From the NCBI GenBank assembly GCA_022778805.1, contig JALFSN010000002.1, forward strand, positions 62,001 through 126,000: a stretch of 64,000 nt of DNA, read 5' to 3'. A program made the translations under genes and the position numbers. Below the pieces are notes generated by a model. The model worked only from the letters and a program-made list of their open reading frames with translations. It was not told the DNA's origin and ran no database searches. The stretch is from Arcanobacterium sp. (lineage in GTDB: Bacteria; Actinomycetota; Actinomycetes; Actinomycetales; Actinomycetaceae). Of this stretch, positions 1-10,761 are shown one piece after another (position 1 is the stretch's first letter; each line of letters begins with the position of its first letter).

Positions 1-568
1 AGGCGCCAGCGCCGGCATGAACCGTAATATCGATTTCGTAATCGCCATTCGGCCCCAAATTTTTCCCAAGATAGCCAGCTTCTCGTGCCTCTCGCACAGC
101 TGCAAGCAGACGGCGATACACGTGCACGACTTCACCGCGCAGATAGATGAAACCGCGGTGTCCGCCGATAGCCATGAGACAGATAATCATGCCTTCAATC
201 AGCAGATGTGGATTAGCCATCAGATGCGGCATGTCTTTGCAGGTGCCTGGCTCCGACTCGTCAGCGTTCACCACGAGATATCGAGGCCCGCCATCGACTG
301 GTGGCAAGAAACTCCATTTCAAACCAGTGGGGAAGCCCGCACCACCACGGCCGCGCAGAGCAGAATCCTTAATAAAATTCGTGATGCCAGCGGGGTCGTC
401 TTTGAGCATCTCCCACGCTTTATCAATAGCTCGGTATCCCCCGTTTTCGCGGTACGTAGCGAGCTTCCAGCTGCGCGGTTTATCCCACATGTCTGAGAGT
501 ACCGGAGCCAGAGTGCCAGGCGCTGAAAACTTCGGCGCTGCCACAGGCGTCTCGTCTACCTCACTCAT
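1..568 (-). CDS. nuoF: NADH-quinone oxidoreductase subunit NuoF (partial, runs off the left edge)
   Basis: Reverse-strand reading from ATG at 568: MSEVDETPVAAPKFSAPGTLAPVLSDMWDKPRSWKLATYRENGGYRAIDKAWEM...KDSALRGRGGAGFPTGLKWSF...YLVVNADESEPGTCKD, which is the NuoF FMN/NADH-binding signature. Not in ORF track because it is incomplete. Confidence 0.95.
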   Translation of the reverse strand, partial: MSEVDETPVAAPKFSAPGTLAPVLSDMWDKPRSWKLATYRENGGYRAIDKAWEMLKDDPAGITNFIKDSALRGRGGAGFPTGLKWSFLPPVDGGPRYLVVNADESEPGTCKDMPHLMANPHLLIEGMIICLMAIGGHRGFIYLRGEVVHVYRRLLAAVREAREAGYLGKNLGPNGDYEIDITVHAGAGA

Positions 569-1245
569 TTGGCACCTCCCTCAAGTGGGCGCGGAGAAGT
601 CCAGCCCTTTTCACGAGCAATCCTCAATCCTGCTAGCGTCGCTTCGCCTGCCGACGGCCCCTCATCGACGTGACCATCTTCAAATCCTGCGAGCACTCGC
701 TCTGTCTCTTTGAACGTGTGCACTTTCTCTGGCCCACGAGTGGGATGAATATCTTTGCCAGCTCGGATGTCATCCACGATCTGCCGAGCAGACTGGGGAG
801 TCTGATTGTCGAAGAACTCCCAATTCACCATCACCACGGGGGCGTAGTCGCAGCCGGCATTGCACTCAAGCTGCTCTAGCGTGATCTTGCCATCTTCAGT
901 GGTTTCGTCGTGTCCAATGCCGAGATATGAGCTGAGTTCGTCCCAAATCAGATCTCCTCCCATCACGGCGCACAGCGCATTTGTACACACGCCAACGTTA
1001 TATTCACCATTGGGGTGACGCCGGTACTGCGAATAGAACGTCGCAATCGCACTCACTTGCGCCCGACTCAAGCCCAAGATGTCTGCCACCAGCGCAATAC
1101 CGCGCGGCGAGACAAACCCATCTTCACTCTGAATCAGATGCAACAGTGGCATAATCGCCGATCGAGGCTGCGGATATCGCGCAATCACCTCTGCCGCATC
1201 GCTCCGTAGCCGCGCCTCCACATCGGCTGCATAATTTTCTGCCAT
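565..1245 (-). CDS. nuoE: NADH-quinone oxidoreductase subunit NuoE
   Basis: 226 aa; thioredoxin-like 2Fe-2S motifs (CTNALCAVMGG, LECNAGCDYAPVVMVN); overlaps nuoF start. Confidence 0.95.
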   Translation of the reverse strand: MAENYAADVEARLRSDAAEVIARYPQPRSAIMPLLHLIQSEDGFVSPRGIALVADILGLSRAQVSAIATFYSQYRRHPNGEYNVGVCTNALCAVMGGDLIWDELSSYLGIGHDETTEDGKITLEQLECNAGCDYAPVVMVNWEFFDNQTPQSARQIVDDIRAGKDIHPTRGPEKVHTFKETERVLAGFEDGHVDEGPSAGEATLAGLRIAREKGWTSPRPLEGGAK

Positions 1246-2591
1246 CAGCGATCCACGCCTCCCATCACGGGGTCAATATTGGCCAACGCAATAATCACGT
1301 CGGCGAGCAAGCCGCCTTCCGTCATAACGGCAAGGCTCTGCAGATTGTTAAAGCTGGCATCTCTAAAGTGAGCACGGTACGGGCGCGTGCCGCCGTCACT
1401 AACCAGATGGACACCGAGCAGACCCTTGGGATGCTCAATCATCTGGAACACCTGCCCTGCTGGCACACGGAATCCCTCCGTCACCAGTTTGAAATGGTGG
1501 ATGAGAGACTCCATGGAATCGTTCAGCATCTCTTTTACGTGCGCCGGATTCTGCCCCTGCCCATCCACGCTAATGGAGAGCTGAGCCGGCCAAGCGAGCT
1601 TGCCATCAGCGATCATCACTGGCTCGCCAGCTGTGCGTTCGAGTTCATCAAGCACCTGGTAGCAGATGCGCAGACTCTGATAGCACTCGGCGTAACGCAC
1701 TTTGACACGGTTGTAGGCATCCGCCTTATCCGCTACCGGAATATCAAATTCGTATTTCTCATAGCCGCAGTATGGCTGCGTCTTGCGCAAATCCCACGGC
1801 AGGCCGGCGGCGCGCACTGATGGGCCAGTCATGCTCAGCGCCATCATGCTGGACAGCGGAGATACCGCCACGTCCACATGCCGGAGTTTGAAGATCGGAT
1901 TTTGCATCGTGAGATCTTCCATCTCCGAGAGAGTGTTGCGGATCTTAGGCAGCAGTTCACGAATGTAATCGATGCCGCCTTCAGGCAGATCTTCCAAGAC
2001 ACCGCCAACGCGAATGAACTCATGGTTCATACGCAAACCCGTGATGTCCTCAAAGATACGAAGAATATCTTCGCGGGCACGGAAACCGAGCGTCATCATG
2101 GTCGTGCCGCCCATTTCGTTACCCAGCGAACCGATAGCTACGACGTGTGAATTAATCCGTCCCAGCTCCATGAGGAGCACCCGAATGGCGCTGGCACGCT
2201 GTGGAATTTGGTCCGTGACGCCGAGCAGCTTTTCCACAGCAAGGCAGTAAGCAACTTCCTGAAAAATCGGGGTGATGTAGTCCATCCGCGTGGCAAAAGC
2301 GACACCTTGCTGCCAGGTGCGGTACTCCATGCTCTTTTCAATGCCGGTATGCAGGAATCCAGTGGCTGCACGCGCTTCTTTCACATTTTCGCCATCGAGT
2401 TCCAGCTGCACACGCAGCACGCCGTGCGTGGCGGGGTGGACCGGCCCCAGGTTCACTACGATATGTTCTTCACCGAGTTCTTCAACTTTGTCTGCGATGC
2501 GTCCCCAGTCTCCACCGACTGCTTCAAATTCTGGATATTCGTCAGCTTCCGGATTCATCGCTTTGGTTGCGTGAGGTAGCGATTCACTCAT
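1245..2591 (-). CDS. nuoD: NADH-quinone oxidoreductase subunit NuoD
   Basis: 448 aa; [21 protein letters not shown] and C-terminal DPVMGGVDR are typical of NuoD. Confidence 0.97.
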   Translation of the reverse strand: MSESLPHATKAMNPEADEYPEFEAVGGDWGRIADKVEELGEEHIVVNLGPVHPATHGVLRVQLELDGENVKEARAATGFLHTGIEKSMEYRTWQQGVAFATRMDYITPIFQEVAYCLAVEKLLGVTDQIPQRASAIRVLLMELGRINSHVVAIGSLGNEMGGTTMMTLGFRAREDILRIFEDITGLRMNHEFIRVGGVLEDLPEGGIDYIRELLPKIRNTLSEMEDLTMQNPIFKLRHVDVAVSPLSSMMALSMTGPSVRAAGLPWDLRKTQPYCGYEKYEFDIPVADKADAYNRVKVRYAECYQSLRICYQVLDELERTAGEPVMIADGKLAWPAQLSISVDGQGQNPAHVKEMLNDSMESLIHHFKLVTEGFRVPAGQVFQMIEHPKGLLGVHLVSDGGTRPYRAHFRDASFNNLQSLAVMTEGGLLADVIIALANIDPVMGGVDR

Positions 2592-3346
2592 CAGTTGTAC
2601 TCCCTCCTCATATCAGCTGGCGGAATGACGGCGCCCTTGTACTCCACAGGCACACCACCGAGCGGGTAATCTTTGCGCTGTGGATGACCAACCCAATCAT
2701 CTGGCATCACGGAACGCGCCAGGCCTGGATGTCCGTCAAAAATAATGCCCATCAGATCGAATGCTTCCCGCTCCGGCCAATCGTCACCAGGGTAGACACT
2801 AGTGAGGCTAGGGATGTGTGGATCATCGTCAGGAGCCGTCACCTCTATGGCAATCATGCGATTGTGCGTAATGGAGAAGAACGGGAAATACCCGTGCAAT
2901 TCACGGCCTTTATCCTCGGGATAGTGCACAGCAGACACACCTAGGCACATTTCAAACCGCAAATCTTGATCGTCACGGAGATACGTCGCCACTCGCACAA
3001 TGTGCTCACGCTTGACGAAAATCGTGAGTTGATCGCGGTAAACACTCACCTTTTCAATCACGTCGTGCGGGTCAAGCCCATCCGACTCCAACAGCTCGAC
3101 GATGATATCGACCACTTCGTCAAACCATCCGCCGTACGGCCGTGGCGTGGGAGCAGCGACGGTGCTGATCGTCGTACCGCCAGAAAAGCCAGTCGTGTCA
3201 GCTCCTTTGCGCACTCCCCACATACCGGTGCGCGTCGTCACCTTTTCTGCTTCGACGCTCGTAAATTCTGGCCCCACAGGAGTCCCTGCAGCCACGTGTG
3301 CCCCGCCGTTATCGTTCGGAACAAGCGCTTCGTTGTTGTCACTCAC
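2591..3346 (-). CDS. nuoC: NADH-quinone oxidoreductase subunit NuoC
   Basis: 251 aa; [49 protein letters not shown] is the 30-kDa subunit signature. Confidence 0.96.
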   Translation of the reverse strand: MSDNNEALVPNDNGGAHVAAGTPVGPEFTSVEAEKVTTRTGMWGVRKGADTTGFSGGTTISTVAAPTPRPYGGWFDEVVDIIVELLESDGLDPHDVIEKVSVYRDQLTIFVKREHIVRVATYLRDDQDLRFEMCLGVSAVHYPEDKGRELHGYFPFFSITHNRMIAIEVTAPDDDPHIPSLTSVYPGDDWPEREAFDLMGIIFDGHPGLARSVMPDDWVGHPQRKDYPLGGVPVEYKGAVIPPADMRREYN

Positions 3347-3900
3347 GCGAGGAGCCCCTTCCTCAATTCGATGGGTTGAGCTTTCAGAGCTGCCTGCTCA
3401 GCAGCCTTAGCAATGTCGATACGGTCTTTGCCAATGGGCTGTTTCTCCATCAGTTGATTGCGCATCTCAAAGACTGCATTGATGAGCATCTCCGGCCGCG
3501 GCGGGCAACCAGGCAAATAGATATCCACCGGCACCACGTGGTCAATGCCTTGAACGAGCGCATAATTATTGAAAACGCCGCCCGTGCAAGCGCACGCCCC
3601 CATGGAAATCACCCATTTAGGTTCCATCATTTCGTCGTAGATATTGCGCACGACCGGAGCCATCTTTTGGCTCACTCGGCCAGAGACGATCATAATGTCG
3701 CTCTGCCGTGGGGAGGAGCGGAATACTTCCATCCCGATACGGCTAGCGTCAAAGCGGAGCGCGCCAAAAGCCATCATCTCAATAGCACAGCAGGCCAGAC
3801 CCATCGTCACTGGCCACGGGGAGCGCGCCTTAGCCCACCCCAGGATAGCCTCCATCGTGGTGAGGCCAACCCCTTGTGGAATCTTCTCTTCAAGTCCCAT
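3343..3900 (-). CDS. nuoB: NADH-quinone oxidoreductase subunit NuoB
   Basis: 185 aa; [11 protein letters not shown] and [37 protein letters not shown]. Confidence 0.97.
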   Translation of the reverse strand: MGLEEKIPQGVGLTTMEAILGWAKARSPWPVTMGLACCAIEMMAFGALRFDASRIGMEVFRSSPRQSDIMIVSGRVSQKMAPVVRNIYDEMMEPKWVISMGACACTGGVFNNYALVQGIDHVVPVDIYLPGCPPRPEMLINAVFEMRNQLMEKQPIGKDRIDIAKAAEQAALKAQPIELRKGLLA

Positions 3901-3910
3901 ACTTTTTCAC

Positions 3911-4273
3911 TCACTCCCATTCCAAGCCACCACGGCGCCATTCGTAGATGAATGGCACGGTGATGAGGAAGACAAACAGCGCAATCGTCACGATTCCGAA
4001 GAGCCCCAGCGAATCGTGTGCGACTGCCCATGGATAGAGGAACACCACCTCAATGTCAAAGATGATGAATGTCATCGCCGTGAGGAAGTACTTCACCGGA
4101 AATTTACCGCTCGAACCAGCGTTTGGCGTGGCTTCCACGCCGCATTCATAGTTCGCTTCTTTCACCCGATTGTACTTGTGTGGCCCGAGGATCGCGCTCG
4201 CTGCCAAGCCGCCAAAAGCAATGACCGCTGCGGCAATAATCATCACCAGCAGCGGCACATAAGGGTTGTTCAT
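3911..4273 (-). CDS. nuoA: NADH-quinone oxidoreductase subunit NuoA
   Basis: Start set at MNNPYVPLLVMIIAAAV (4273) rather than the ORF-track start; YECGVEATPNAGSSGKFPVKYFLTAMTFIIFDIEVVFLYPWAV is NuoA. Confidence 0.94.
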   Translation of the reverse strand: MNNPYVPLLVMIIAAAVIAFGGLAASAILGPHKYNRVKEANYECGVEATPNAGSSGKFPVKYFLTAMTFIIFDIEVVFLYPWAVAHDSLGLFGIVTIALFVFLITVPFIYEWRRGGLEWE

Positions 4274-4452
4274 GCTCGTTCCTGTCCTCATATTTCTCAA
4301 TCGCTGCTCGCACAATGCCGCCATACCGAGGCAGGCGCAATCTGCCTCGTTCGCGCACAACTCGGGCACAACGGCACCGCGCTACTCACGCAGCGCTACA
4401 CTCACCTTACCGGCTTGGCTCCACGAACGTCACATGCGAAAGGGCTTTATTA

Positions 4453-4468
4453 CGCAATATAAGTTGCG
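4453..4468. promoter_or_regulatory. Inverted repeat CGCAA-N6-TTGCG upstream of the nuo operon (possible operator)
   Basis: Sequence CGCAATATAAGTTGCG in the nuoA upstream region; function unknown. Confidence 0.3.
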
Positions 4469-4615
4469 CGTATTTATTTCGTGACGGCGCTCTTTTTTAT
4501 GCATTCCGCTCTTCATTTTCTGCATCAGATGCCTGCGAGCGTTCCCATTCGCCAGAATTTTTTACATTTATTCGCAGATTTTCGCCACTGTGGCCTGGTG
4601 AGTCTCAGCGAGTAC

Positions 4616-5899
4616 TCATGCCTTCGGCACGATGTGGGTGAGCGCCGTGATGAGTTTATCCATCCAGTCGCCGTCGTGGCGGTCATACGTATCTGAGAGG
4701 AGCTTCATCACCAGCCGCATCAACACTGGATGTGGCAGACCATACGTCACGCAAATGTGCATAATCTCAGGGCGCTCAATGAGGCTCGCAAACACTTTGC
4801 CCAGTGTGTAATAGCCCCCCAGCTCCGCTTCTAAATCGTGCACATACCCGCGCATCACGCGATCCTGCTGTCCGAGAGTAGATCGGGCGAGAGCCTGCCC
4901 AATGTAGTCCGCCACGATTCGTCCACTCGCGAGCGCGTAGGCGATTCCCTCTCCGTTAAACGGGCTGACCATGCCGCCCGCATCCCCCACAAGTGCCAAT
5001 CCATTCGCGTAGTGAGGTTTCCTATTAAAACCCATCGGCAAGGCGGCCGAACGAATCGGCCCGCGCTGATTCTGAGGGGTGAGCCCCCATTCGGGTGGAG
5101 TGTTGGCAATCCACGTCTCAAAGACGTGGCGATAGTCAATCCCTGTGGGTGCGGCGGTAGAACTGAGTGAGCCCAGACCCACATTGACGAGCCCGTCACC
5201 CACTGCAAAAGCCCACCCATAGCCAGGAAGCAGATCAGACTCGCCAGCTTTGCCGCTCCAGAGTTCTAGATATGATTCCATCATGGTGCTGGCAGCCAGT
5301 GGGGATTCAAAATACGTGCGTACAGCCACCCCCATGGGACGGCGTTTATTCTTTTCTCTCCCCGCAGCCGTCGCCAAGCGCGCACTCACGCCTCCGGCGT
5401 CAATCACAAAGCGAGCGCGAATAGCACGCTCTGCTCCGTGTGAACCCTCGGATGTCCACCGAGCTTTCACCCCGTAAATACGCCCTGACGGCTCGTGAAT
5501 CAACGGTGCAGAAACCGTGACGCCCTCTTGCACCCGCGCGCCAGAAGTCTGGGCGTGTCGAATCAGAATCTCATCGAAATCTTTGCGGGGCTTAGCAGTG
5601 CCATAGTTTGGCTGCGAGGCTAGCTCCGGCCAGGGCACGGAAATCTCATGCCCGCCTCCGTAAGCGCGCAAACCGTAATTGCGTACCCATCCATCTTCTT
5701 CTCGAATGGGCACGGCCATGCGAATGAGCTCACTGACGGCGCGCGGGGTGAGTCCATCTCCGCACACTTTATCGCGCGGGTAGCGAGCGCGTTCGAGCAC
5801 TAAGACGTCAATCCCCTGCCGAGCGAGATAGTGGGCTGCACTAGCCCCCGCCGGCCCTCCGCCGACGATTACTACATCTGCTTCATCGGAGAATTTCAT
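4616..5899 (-). CDS. Geranylgeranyl reductase family FAD-dependent oxidoreductase (menaquinone reductase MenJ-like)
   Basis: DVVIVGGGPAGASAAHYLARQGIDVLVLERARYPRDKVCGDGLTPRAV and ALVGDAGGMVSPFNGEGIAYALASG; start set at MKFSDEADV (5899), overlapping menG. Confidence 0.88.
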   Translation of the reverse strand: MKFSDEADVVIVGGGPAGASAAHYLARQGIDVLVLERARYPRDKVCGDGLTPRAVSELIRMAVPIREEDGWVRNYGLRAYGGGHEISVPWPELASQPNYGTAKPRKDFDEILIRHAQTSGARVQEGVTVSAPLIHEPSGRIYGVKARWTSEGSHGAERAIRARFVIDAGGVSARLATAAGREKNKRRPMGVAVRTYFESPLAASTMMESYLELWSGKAGESDLLPGYGWAFAVGDGLVNVGLGSLSSTAAPTGIDYRHVFETWIANTPPEWGLTPQNQRGPIRSAALPMGFNRKPHYANGLALVGDAGGMVSPFNGEGIAYALASGRIVADYIGQALARSTLGQQDRVMRGYVHDLEAELGGYYTLGKVFASLIERPEIMHICVTYGLPHPVLMRLVMKLLSDTYDRHDGDWMDKLITALTHIVPKA

Positions 5900-6645
5900 A
5901 GCTGATCCTCGTGGGATCCATCGCTGCCACGCAATGGCTTGCAAGCTCGGTGAATAGCGACAATCCCGCCAGTGAGATTCTTGAATTCCACATCGCGCCA
6001 GCCAGCGTCGAGAATCATCAGAGCCAAGGCGTGCTGATCAGGCCACGAGAGAATCGATTCCGTGAGATATCTGTAGGCCATCGGATCAGAGGAAACTACA
6101 TGCGCCAAAGCCGGCAAGGCAGACCCTAGAAAGAAGGTGTAAAGCCCATGGAAGAGGGGATTGACTGGAGTGGAAAATTCACACACGACCAGCTCTCCCC
6201 CAGGTTTGACGACGCGCAGCATCTCGCGCAGAGCCTTATCTGGATCATGGATATTACGCAGACCGTATGAGATCGTGACGGCGTCAAAACTCTCATCAGC
6301 AAAGGGCATATTCATCGCATCCCCTTGCACAAACGTGAGCTGCGGATAGCGTTTGCGTCCCTGAGCAATCATCCCCGCAGAGAAGTCATATGCAGTGACA
6401 TCGGCACCTGCCCCAGCGTAAACAGCTGCACTTGTGCCGGTGCCAGCAGCTACATCTAGCACGCTCATACCTGGACGAACTCGCAGGGCTTCGCAGACCG
6501 TCTTTCGCCACACATGTACCAATCCACCCGTGAGCACGGTATTGGTGACGTCGTAGGCAGGGGCAACCATATCAAACATGGAAGCTACGTCGGAGGCATT
6601 CTTCTCCAACGTAGCTCTCTTCTGTGCTCGCTTCATACTAGGCAT
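5896..6645 (-). CDS. menG: Demethylmenaquinone methyltransferase
   Basis: 249 aa; MFDMVAPAYDVTNTVLTGGLVHVWRK and SYGLRNIHDPDKALREMLRVVKPGGELVVCEFSTP are UbiE/MenG signatures. Confidence 0.95.
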   Translation of the reverse strand: MPSMKRAQKRATLEKNASDVASMFDMVAPAYDVTNTVLTGGLVHVWRKTVCEALRVRPGMSVLDVAAGTGTSAAVYAGAGADVTAYDFSAGMIAQGRKRYPQLTFVQGDAMNMPFADESFDAVTISYGLRNIHDPDKALREMLRVVKPGGELVVCEFSTPVNPLFHGLYTFFLGSALPALAHVVSSDPMAYRYLTESILSWPDQHALALMILDAGWRDVEFKNLTGGIVAIHRACKPLRGSDGSHEDQL

Positions 6646-6652
6646 TTAATCA

Positions 6653-6688
6653 CGCTTCGCCCACCGTCGGATAACCGTGGGCGAAGCG
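6653..6688 (-). terminator. 12-bp perfect hairpin between htrA and menG (terminator-like, no U-tract)
   Basis: CGCTTCGCCCAC (6653-6664) / GTGGGCGAAGCG (6677-6688), 12-nt loop. Confidence 0.55.
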
Positions 6689-6724
6689 CGACGAACAGAC
6701 ACACAGCGCCAGCTTCGTATAGGG

Positions 6725-8578
6725 TCAGTTCACACTGTCTTGTTTGGTCGCTAGGGTCACAGTGGCATCGAGCAGCTTCCCGTCGCGTTCAAGCGTAAGT
6801 TTCACCTTGTCGCCAGAGCGGTACTGACGCACAAACCCCGTCAGCGATGTGGCACTTGAGACGTCGTTACCAGCGATGTTGATAATGACGTCACCTTTCT
6901 TAATGCCCGCCTGGGCAGCGGGCGTACCTGAGGAGACGGCCTGCACTTCAGCTCCAAGACGGCTTTCCCCATTGTACTGAGCAGCTCCGTCCGCGATGGT
7001 CACCCCGAGAAAAGCGTGCTCAGCTACGCCGTTATCAATGAGTTGCTGGGCAATCATCTTGGCGAGATTAATCGGAATGGCAAAGCCCAGACCGATGGAG
7101 CCAGATTCACTCCCGCCACCAGAGAGAGATGCAATGGATGAGGCAATCCCAATCACTCGCCCAGCCGAATCGAACACCGGCCCGCCTGAGTTGCCAGGAT
7201 TGACGGCCGCATCAATCTGGATAGCGTTCGTCACCACCTGAGAACTCTGCTGCGGCTGGGCAAACGGGAACTGCTGCCCCTGCCCCTGCGTGCTCTCCTG
7301 AGTGGAGACTGGACGATTGAGAGCGGAAATAATGCCCGTCGTCATCGTGGATGAAAGGCCAAGAGGATTCCCGATTGCGGCCACAGCTTGCCCTACATGC
7401 AAACTGGAAGAATCCCCGACGGTAGCTGCCGTTAAATCTTTTGGCGGATTTTCTATCGTGAGAACTGCGAGATCGGTAGCCGCATCTGTGCCAGCTACCG
7501 ACGCTTTGAAGAGTCTCCCGTCGGCGAGCGTCACATAAAGCTGAGTGCTGCCATCAATGACGTGATTATTTGTGAGCACATGACCCTGGGTATCGATAAT
7601 GACTCCTGAGCCGGCCGAGGAGCCTCGCTCTAGCTGAGCATCAATGGCCACGACGGTATTGCCGACGGCTTGCTGTACAGCCTGCCAGTTAGGCGCGTCA
7701 CCTTTCGATTCCACCACTGGAGCCACGTGTGCACTGGCGCTGGTCGAGTTAGTGAAACCTGATGTGGACGGCTGGAGAAAATGGCTTCCACTCATGCCAA
7801 TCCCGCCGCCGATCAGAGCTGCCCCTACGCTCATGGCGATGGCTGCAGCCCACCCTGGACCACGGCTAGTTTTCTCTTTCTTCGACTTCTTCTCGAACGC
7901 GTACATCGCAGGATCACCAAACGGGATCTCGTGTGCAGTAGCCTGGCTTTTCTCAGATTCGCTGCCGCCATTTCCCCGCTCTCCGCCATTTCCTAATCCT
8001 GATTCCCCATTCACATATGGGGCAGCTGTGGGAGAGAACGGCTGTGCATATCCAGTGGGCTGCACCGGCTGAGCATAACCGCTGGGCTGCACTGGCTGAA
8101 CGTGCTCCACAGGCTGGCTGTATTCTTGAGTAGAGCCTTGACCAGCCCCATAAGTAGATCCCTGAGTAGGTCTCTGGGGAGCGCTGCCGAAGCAAGTCTG
8201 CGCACCGACGACGCTTGACGGCAGCGGCGCGGTTTCGGCAGACGTGCTAGCCGCACTAGCGCCTACAGGCTGCGCAGAATCAACGCGCGTAGGCTGAGCG
8301 GGAGCGCCAGCCCACGCATGCGGCTGTGGCACGCTCTGCGATACGCTCGCTTGCAATGCGCTCGGCTGAGACACGCTCGGCTGCGACAAGGACTGAGTGG
8401 GCGGCACTGTAGCTTCAGATTGCCATGACGCCGATAGACGTTCAGTATCGCCAGCGCCGTCGGCGTGCACTGGAGCGCCCTGAGCGGCGGCGTTCTGGTG
8501 CTCCGGCGTCACCCCGCTCAGATTACTCTGATGATCGAGCCCTTCCGCTGTGCCGTGATCTCGTGAATTGTCATCCAT
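6725..8578 (-). CDS. HtrA/DegP-like trypsin-type serine protease with PDZ domain and long low-complexity cytoplasmic N-terminus
   Basis: Catalytic motifs VLTNNHVI, ATDLAVL, NPGNSGGPVFDSAGRVIG; one TM segment; PDZ region AEVQAVSSGTPAAQAGIKKGDVIINIAG. Confidence 0.93.
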   Translation of the reverse strand: MDDNSRDHGTAEGLDHQSNLSGVTPEHQNAAAQGAPVHADGAGDTERLSASWQSEATVPPTQSLSQPSVSQPSALQASVSQSVPQPHAWAGAPAQPTRVDSAQPVGASAASTSAETAPLPSSVVGAQTCFGSAPQRPTQGSTYGAGQGSTQEYSQPVEHVQPVQPSGYAQPVQPTGYAQPFSPTAAPYVNGESGLGNGGERGNGGSESEKSQATAHEIPFGDPAMYAFEKKSKKEKTSRGPGWAAAIAMSVGAALIGGGIGMSGSHFLQPSTSGFTNSTSASAHVAPVVESKGDAPNWQAVQQAVGNTVVAIDAQLERGSSAGSGVIIDTQGHVLTNNHVIDGSTQLYVTLADGRLFKASVAGTDAATDLAVLTIENPPKDLTAATVGDSSSLHVGQAVAAIGNPLGLSSTMTTGIISALNRPVSTQESTQGQGQQFPFAQPQQSSQVVTNAIQIDAAVNPGNSGGPVFDSAGRVIGIASSIASLSGGGSESGSIGLGFAIPINLAKMIAQQLIDNGVAEHAFLGVTIADGAAQYNGESRLGAEVQAVSSGTPAAQAGIKKGDVIINIAGNDVSSATSLTGFVRQYRSGDKVKLTLERDGKLLDATVTLATKQDSVN

Positions 8579-8994
8579 ACTCCTGCGCCTCTCACTCCGT
8601 TATGTCCATCAGCTGCAATGTGCGCAGCTCTTTTATGACCTCTGTGGATATCTCATCTCAATCTCATTGAACTAGATACCTCATCGCACCTGAGCTACCT
8701 GCCGATAGGCTAACCAACCGTTTCGAGTTCAGTGTAAAAATGCCCACTCGGCAATTCTTAGAAATCAGCTGGATGTTTCCTGAAAGTGATGGGATAGATA
8801 GTGATGCGATATCCGAGAGTGGGAACGAACAGCATTTTTCTCCATGTGCGCGTTACAGTAGAAGCTGTACACAATAGCAATGCCGATACGCAGTGGGAAG
8901 GGGGGAAAGATTCTCTTCTTCCGCACGTCGGCAGCACACGATCTAGATGCTGGCAGCGCGAGGAAACTCTCAGCTGCACTATTAAGGGTGAACG

Positions 8995-10251
8995 ATGGCA
9001 ACTTTTAACGACTGGATGGAGGGTGCACGCGTGCGCACCCTTCCGGCTTCTTTATCACCAGTGATTCTGGGGGCAGGCATCTGCGCCGCTATGCACCAGT
9101 TCTCCCTCGGGCTTACTCTCCTCGCAGCTGGAGTGGCGCTGTTTTTCCAAATTGGAGCTAATTTCGCCAACGATTATTCGGATGGCATTCGCGGCACCGA
9201 CGAGTTCCGCCAGGGACCTCCGCGACTAACTGGCGGTGGAAAAACTGAGCCCAAGGTAGTCAAGCGTGCCGCTTTCATCAGCTTTGGAATCGCCTGCGTG
9301 CTCGGCCTCATTTTGGTGGCCTTGAGCGGATTCTGGTGGCTCCTCCTCGCTGGCGTCGCCGCCGTACTAGCCGCATGGTTTTATACGGGCGGCAAAAAAC
9401 CTTATGGCTACGTGGGTTTAGGCGAAGTATTTGTGTTGATTTTCTTCGGCTATATGGCCACCATGGGCACCGTCTACACCCAAACTGGCCGAGCTCCCCT
9501 CGCAGCGTGGCTCCTCGCCACCGGAATTGGACTCATTGCCTGCGCCCTTTTAATGGTCAATAATATTCGCGACATTCCTACCGATAGCCAAGCTGGCAAA
9601 CGCACTCTCGCGGTACGCCTAGGCGAGAAAAAAGCGCGGTGGAGCTACTACATTATGCTCGCTCTTGCCACAATGCTCGCCATTTCTCTCGTTTTGTGGG
9701 GGTACGACGTCGCTATAGGATTCCTCGGATTACTGATCTGGGTCGTTTATCTCGCCCGACCAGTCATCGCCGGAGCCAGCGGCCATGATTTGCTCAGCGT
9801 ACTGCGCAACACCGGCCTTTTTGAGCTGAGCTACGCCGTGATTATCGCTGGCGCTCTCGTACTCACAACTTTCTTCCCACAGTGGCCATGGAACGCCACT
9901 GGCTGGAGCATTCTAGGCATTTCATGGGGCATATGGCTGATCGTCGAGATAGCGGCTATTGTGATTCATTCGCGTCGCCGCTCCCACAGCGTGGCTGACA
10001 GCAGCGACGGCGATACGGCAGAGAGCAGCGACGGCGCAGATAACGCCGCCGCCGATGACGAGGCAAACAGTATTGGTGACGGCGTCACTAATACTATCGT
10101 CGCCACTGCAGATACTAACGGTGACGAAGCTGCCAGCGAGACTGCTACCGCTACTGATATGGACGCTACTGATATTACTGGCGATCAGGGCGAGAGCGCC
10201 GAGGACGTCAGCAGTGAGAATCCACAGCGAGATTCCGCAGCGAGCGAATAG
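8995..10251 (+). CDS. menA: 1,4-dihydroxy-2-naphthoate polyprenyltransferase with acidic low-complexity C-terminal tail
   Basis: MEGARVRTLPASLSPVILGAG, GANFANDYSDGIRGTDEFRQGPPRLTGGG, MVNNIRDIPTDSQAGKRTLAVRLG. Confidence 0.95.
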   Translation: MATFNDWMEGARVRTLPASLSPVILGAGICAAMHQFSLGLTLLAAGVALFFQIGANFANDYSDGIRGTDEFRQGPPRLTGGGKTEPKVVKRAAFISFGIACVLGLILVALSGFWWLLLAGVAAVLAAWFYTGGKKPYGYVGLGEVFVLIFFGYMATMGTVYTQTGRAPLAAWLLATGIGLIACALLMVNNIRDIPTDSQAGKRTLAVRLGEKKARWSYYIMLALATMLAISLVLWGYDVAIGFLGLLIWVVYLARPVIAGASGHDLLSVLRNTGLFELSYAVIIAGALVLTTFFPQWPWNATGWSILGISWGIWLIVEIAAIVIHSRRRSHSVADSSDGDTAESSDGADNAAADDEANSIGDGVTNTIVATADTNGDEAASETATATDMDATDITGDQGESAEDVSSENPQRDSAASE

Positions 10252-10298
10252 GGCTACTGGTACCTGCACAGAACCCTGGAGCAAGCTAGCATAGTGAC

Positions 10299-10727
10299 GT
10301 GGCCAGAATAATTATTGCTTTGTTGATCGTTTCACTCACGATCTATGCGCTCATTGATTGCGCGCGTACTCCCGCGAGTGACATTCCGGCGCGTATTTCC
10401 AAACCTGCGTGGCTCGTCTTGATAGTGCTGCTGCCGGTGATCGGCCCCTCATTGTGGCTCTATTTCGCATATCGGAACACTCTCAGCTCAGATGCACCTA
10501 TGAGCGCAACGGATTTTGCCGGTATGCTTCGCGGGAAAAAGAATGCTTCCTCTGGCCCTATCGCCCCTGATGACGACCCTGAATTTCTCGCTCGCCTCGA
10601 TGCAGTAAACCGCAGGAAAGCCTACGAACAGCGCAAGGCACAGAAAGATAAGAAGAGCGGGCATTCCCCGAAAAAGCCACATGGCGACGATCCCGACTCC
10701 GACGAGCCGAAAGGCTTGTATTCGTAA
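10299..10727 (+). CDS. PLD nuclease N-terminal domain-like small membrane protein
   Basis: GTG start; hydrophobic N-terminus with PAWLVLIVLLPVIGPSLWLYFAY (PLDc_N type) and a charged tail. Confidence 0.7.
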   Translation: MARIIIALLIVSLTIYALIDCARTPASDIPARISKPAWLVLIVLLPVIGPSLWLYFAYRNTLSSDAPMSATDFAGMLRGKKNASSGPIAPDDDPEFLARLDAVNRRKAYEQRKAQKDKKSGHSPKKPHGDDPDSDEPKGLYS

Positions 10728-10761
10728 AACCGTAAAGCGGACATCGTCACTTTTGGCGTCG

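Noticed and set aside
3298-4462. Overlapping plus-strand ORFs across nuoB/nuoA (217 and 272 aa)
   Set aside because: Antisense to well-conserved complex I genes.
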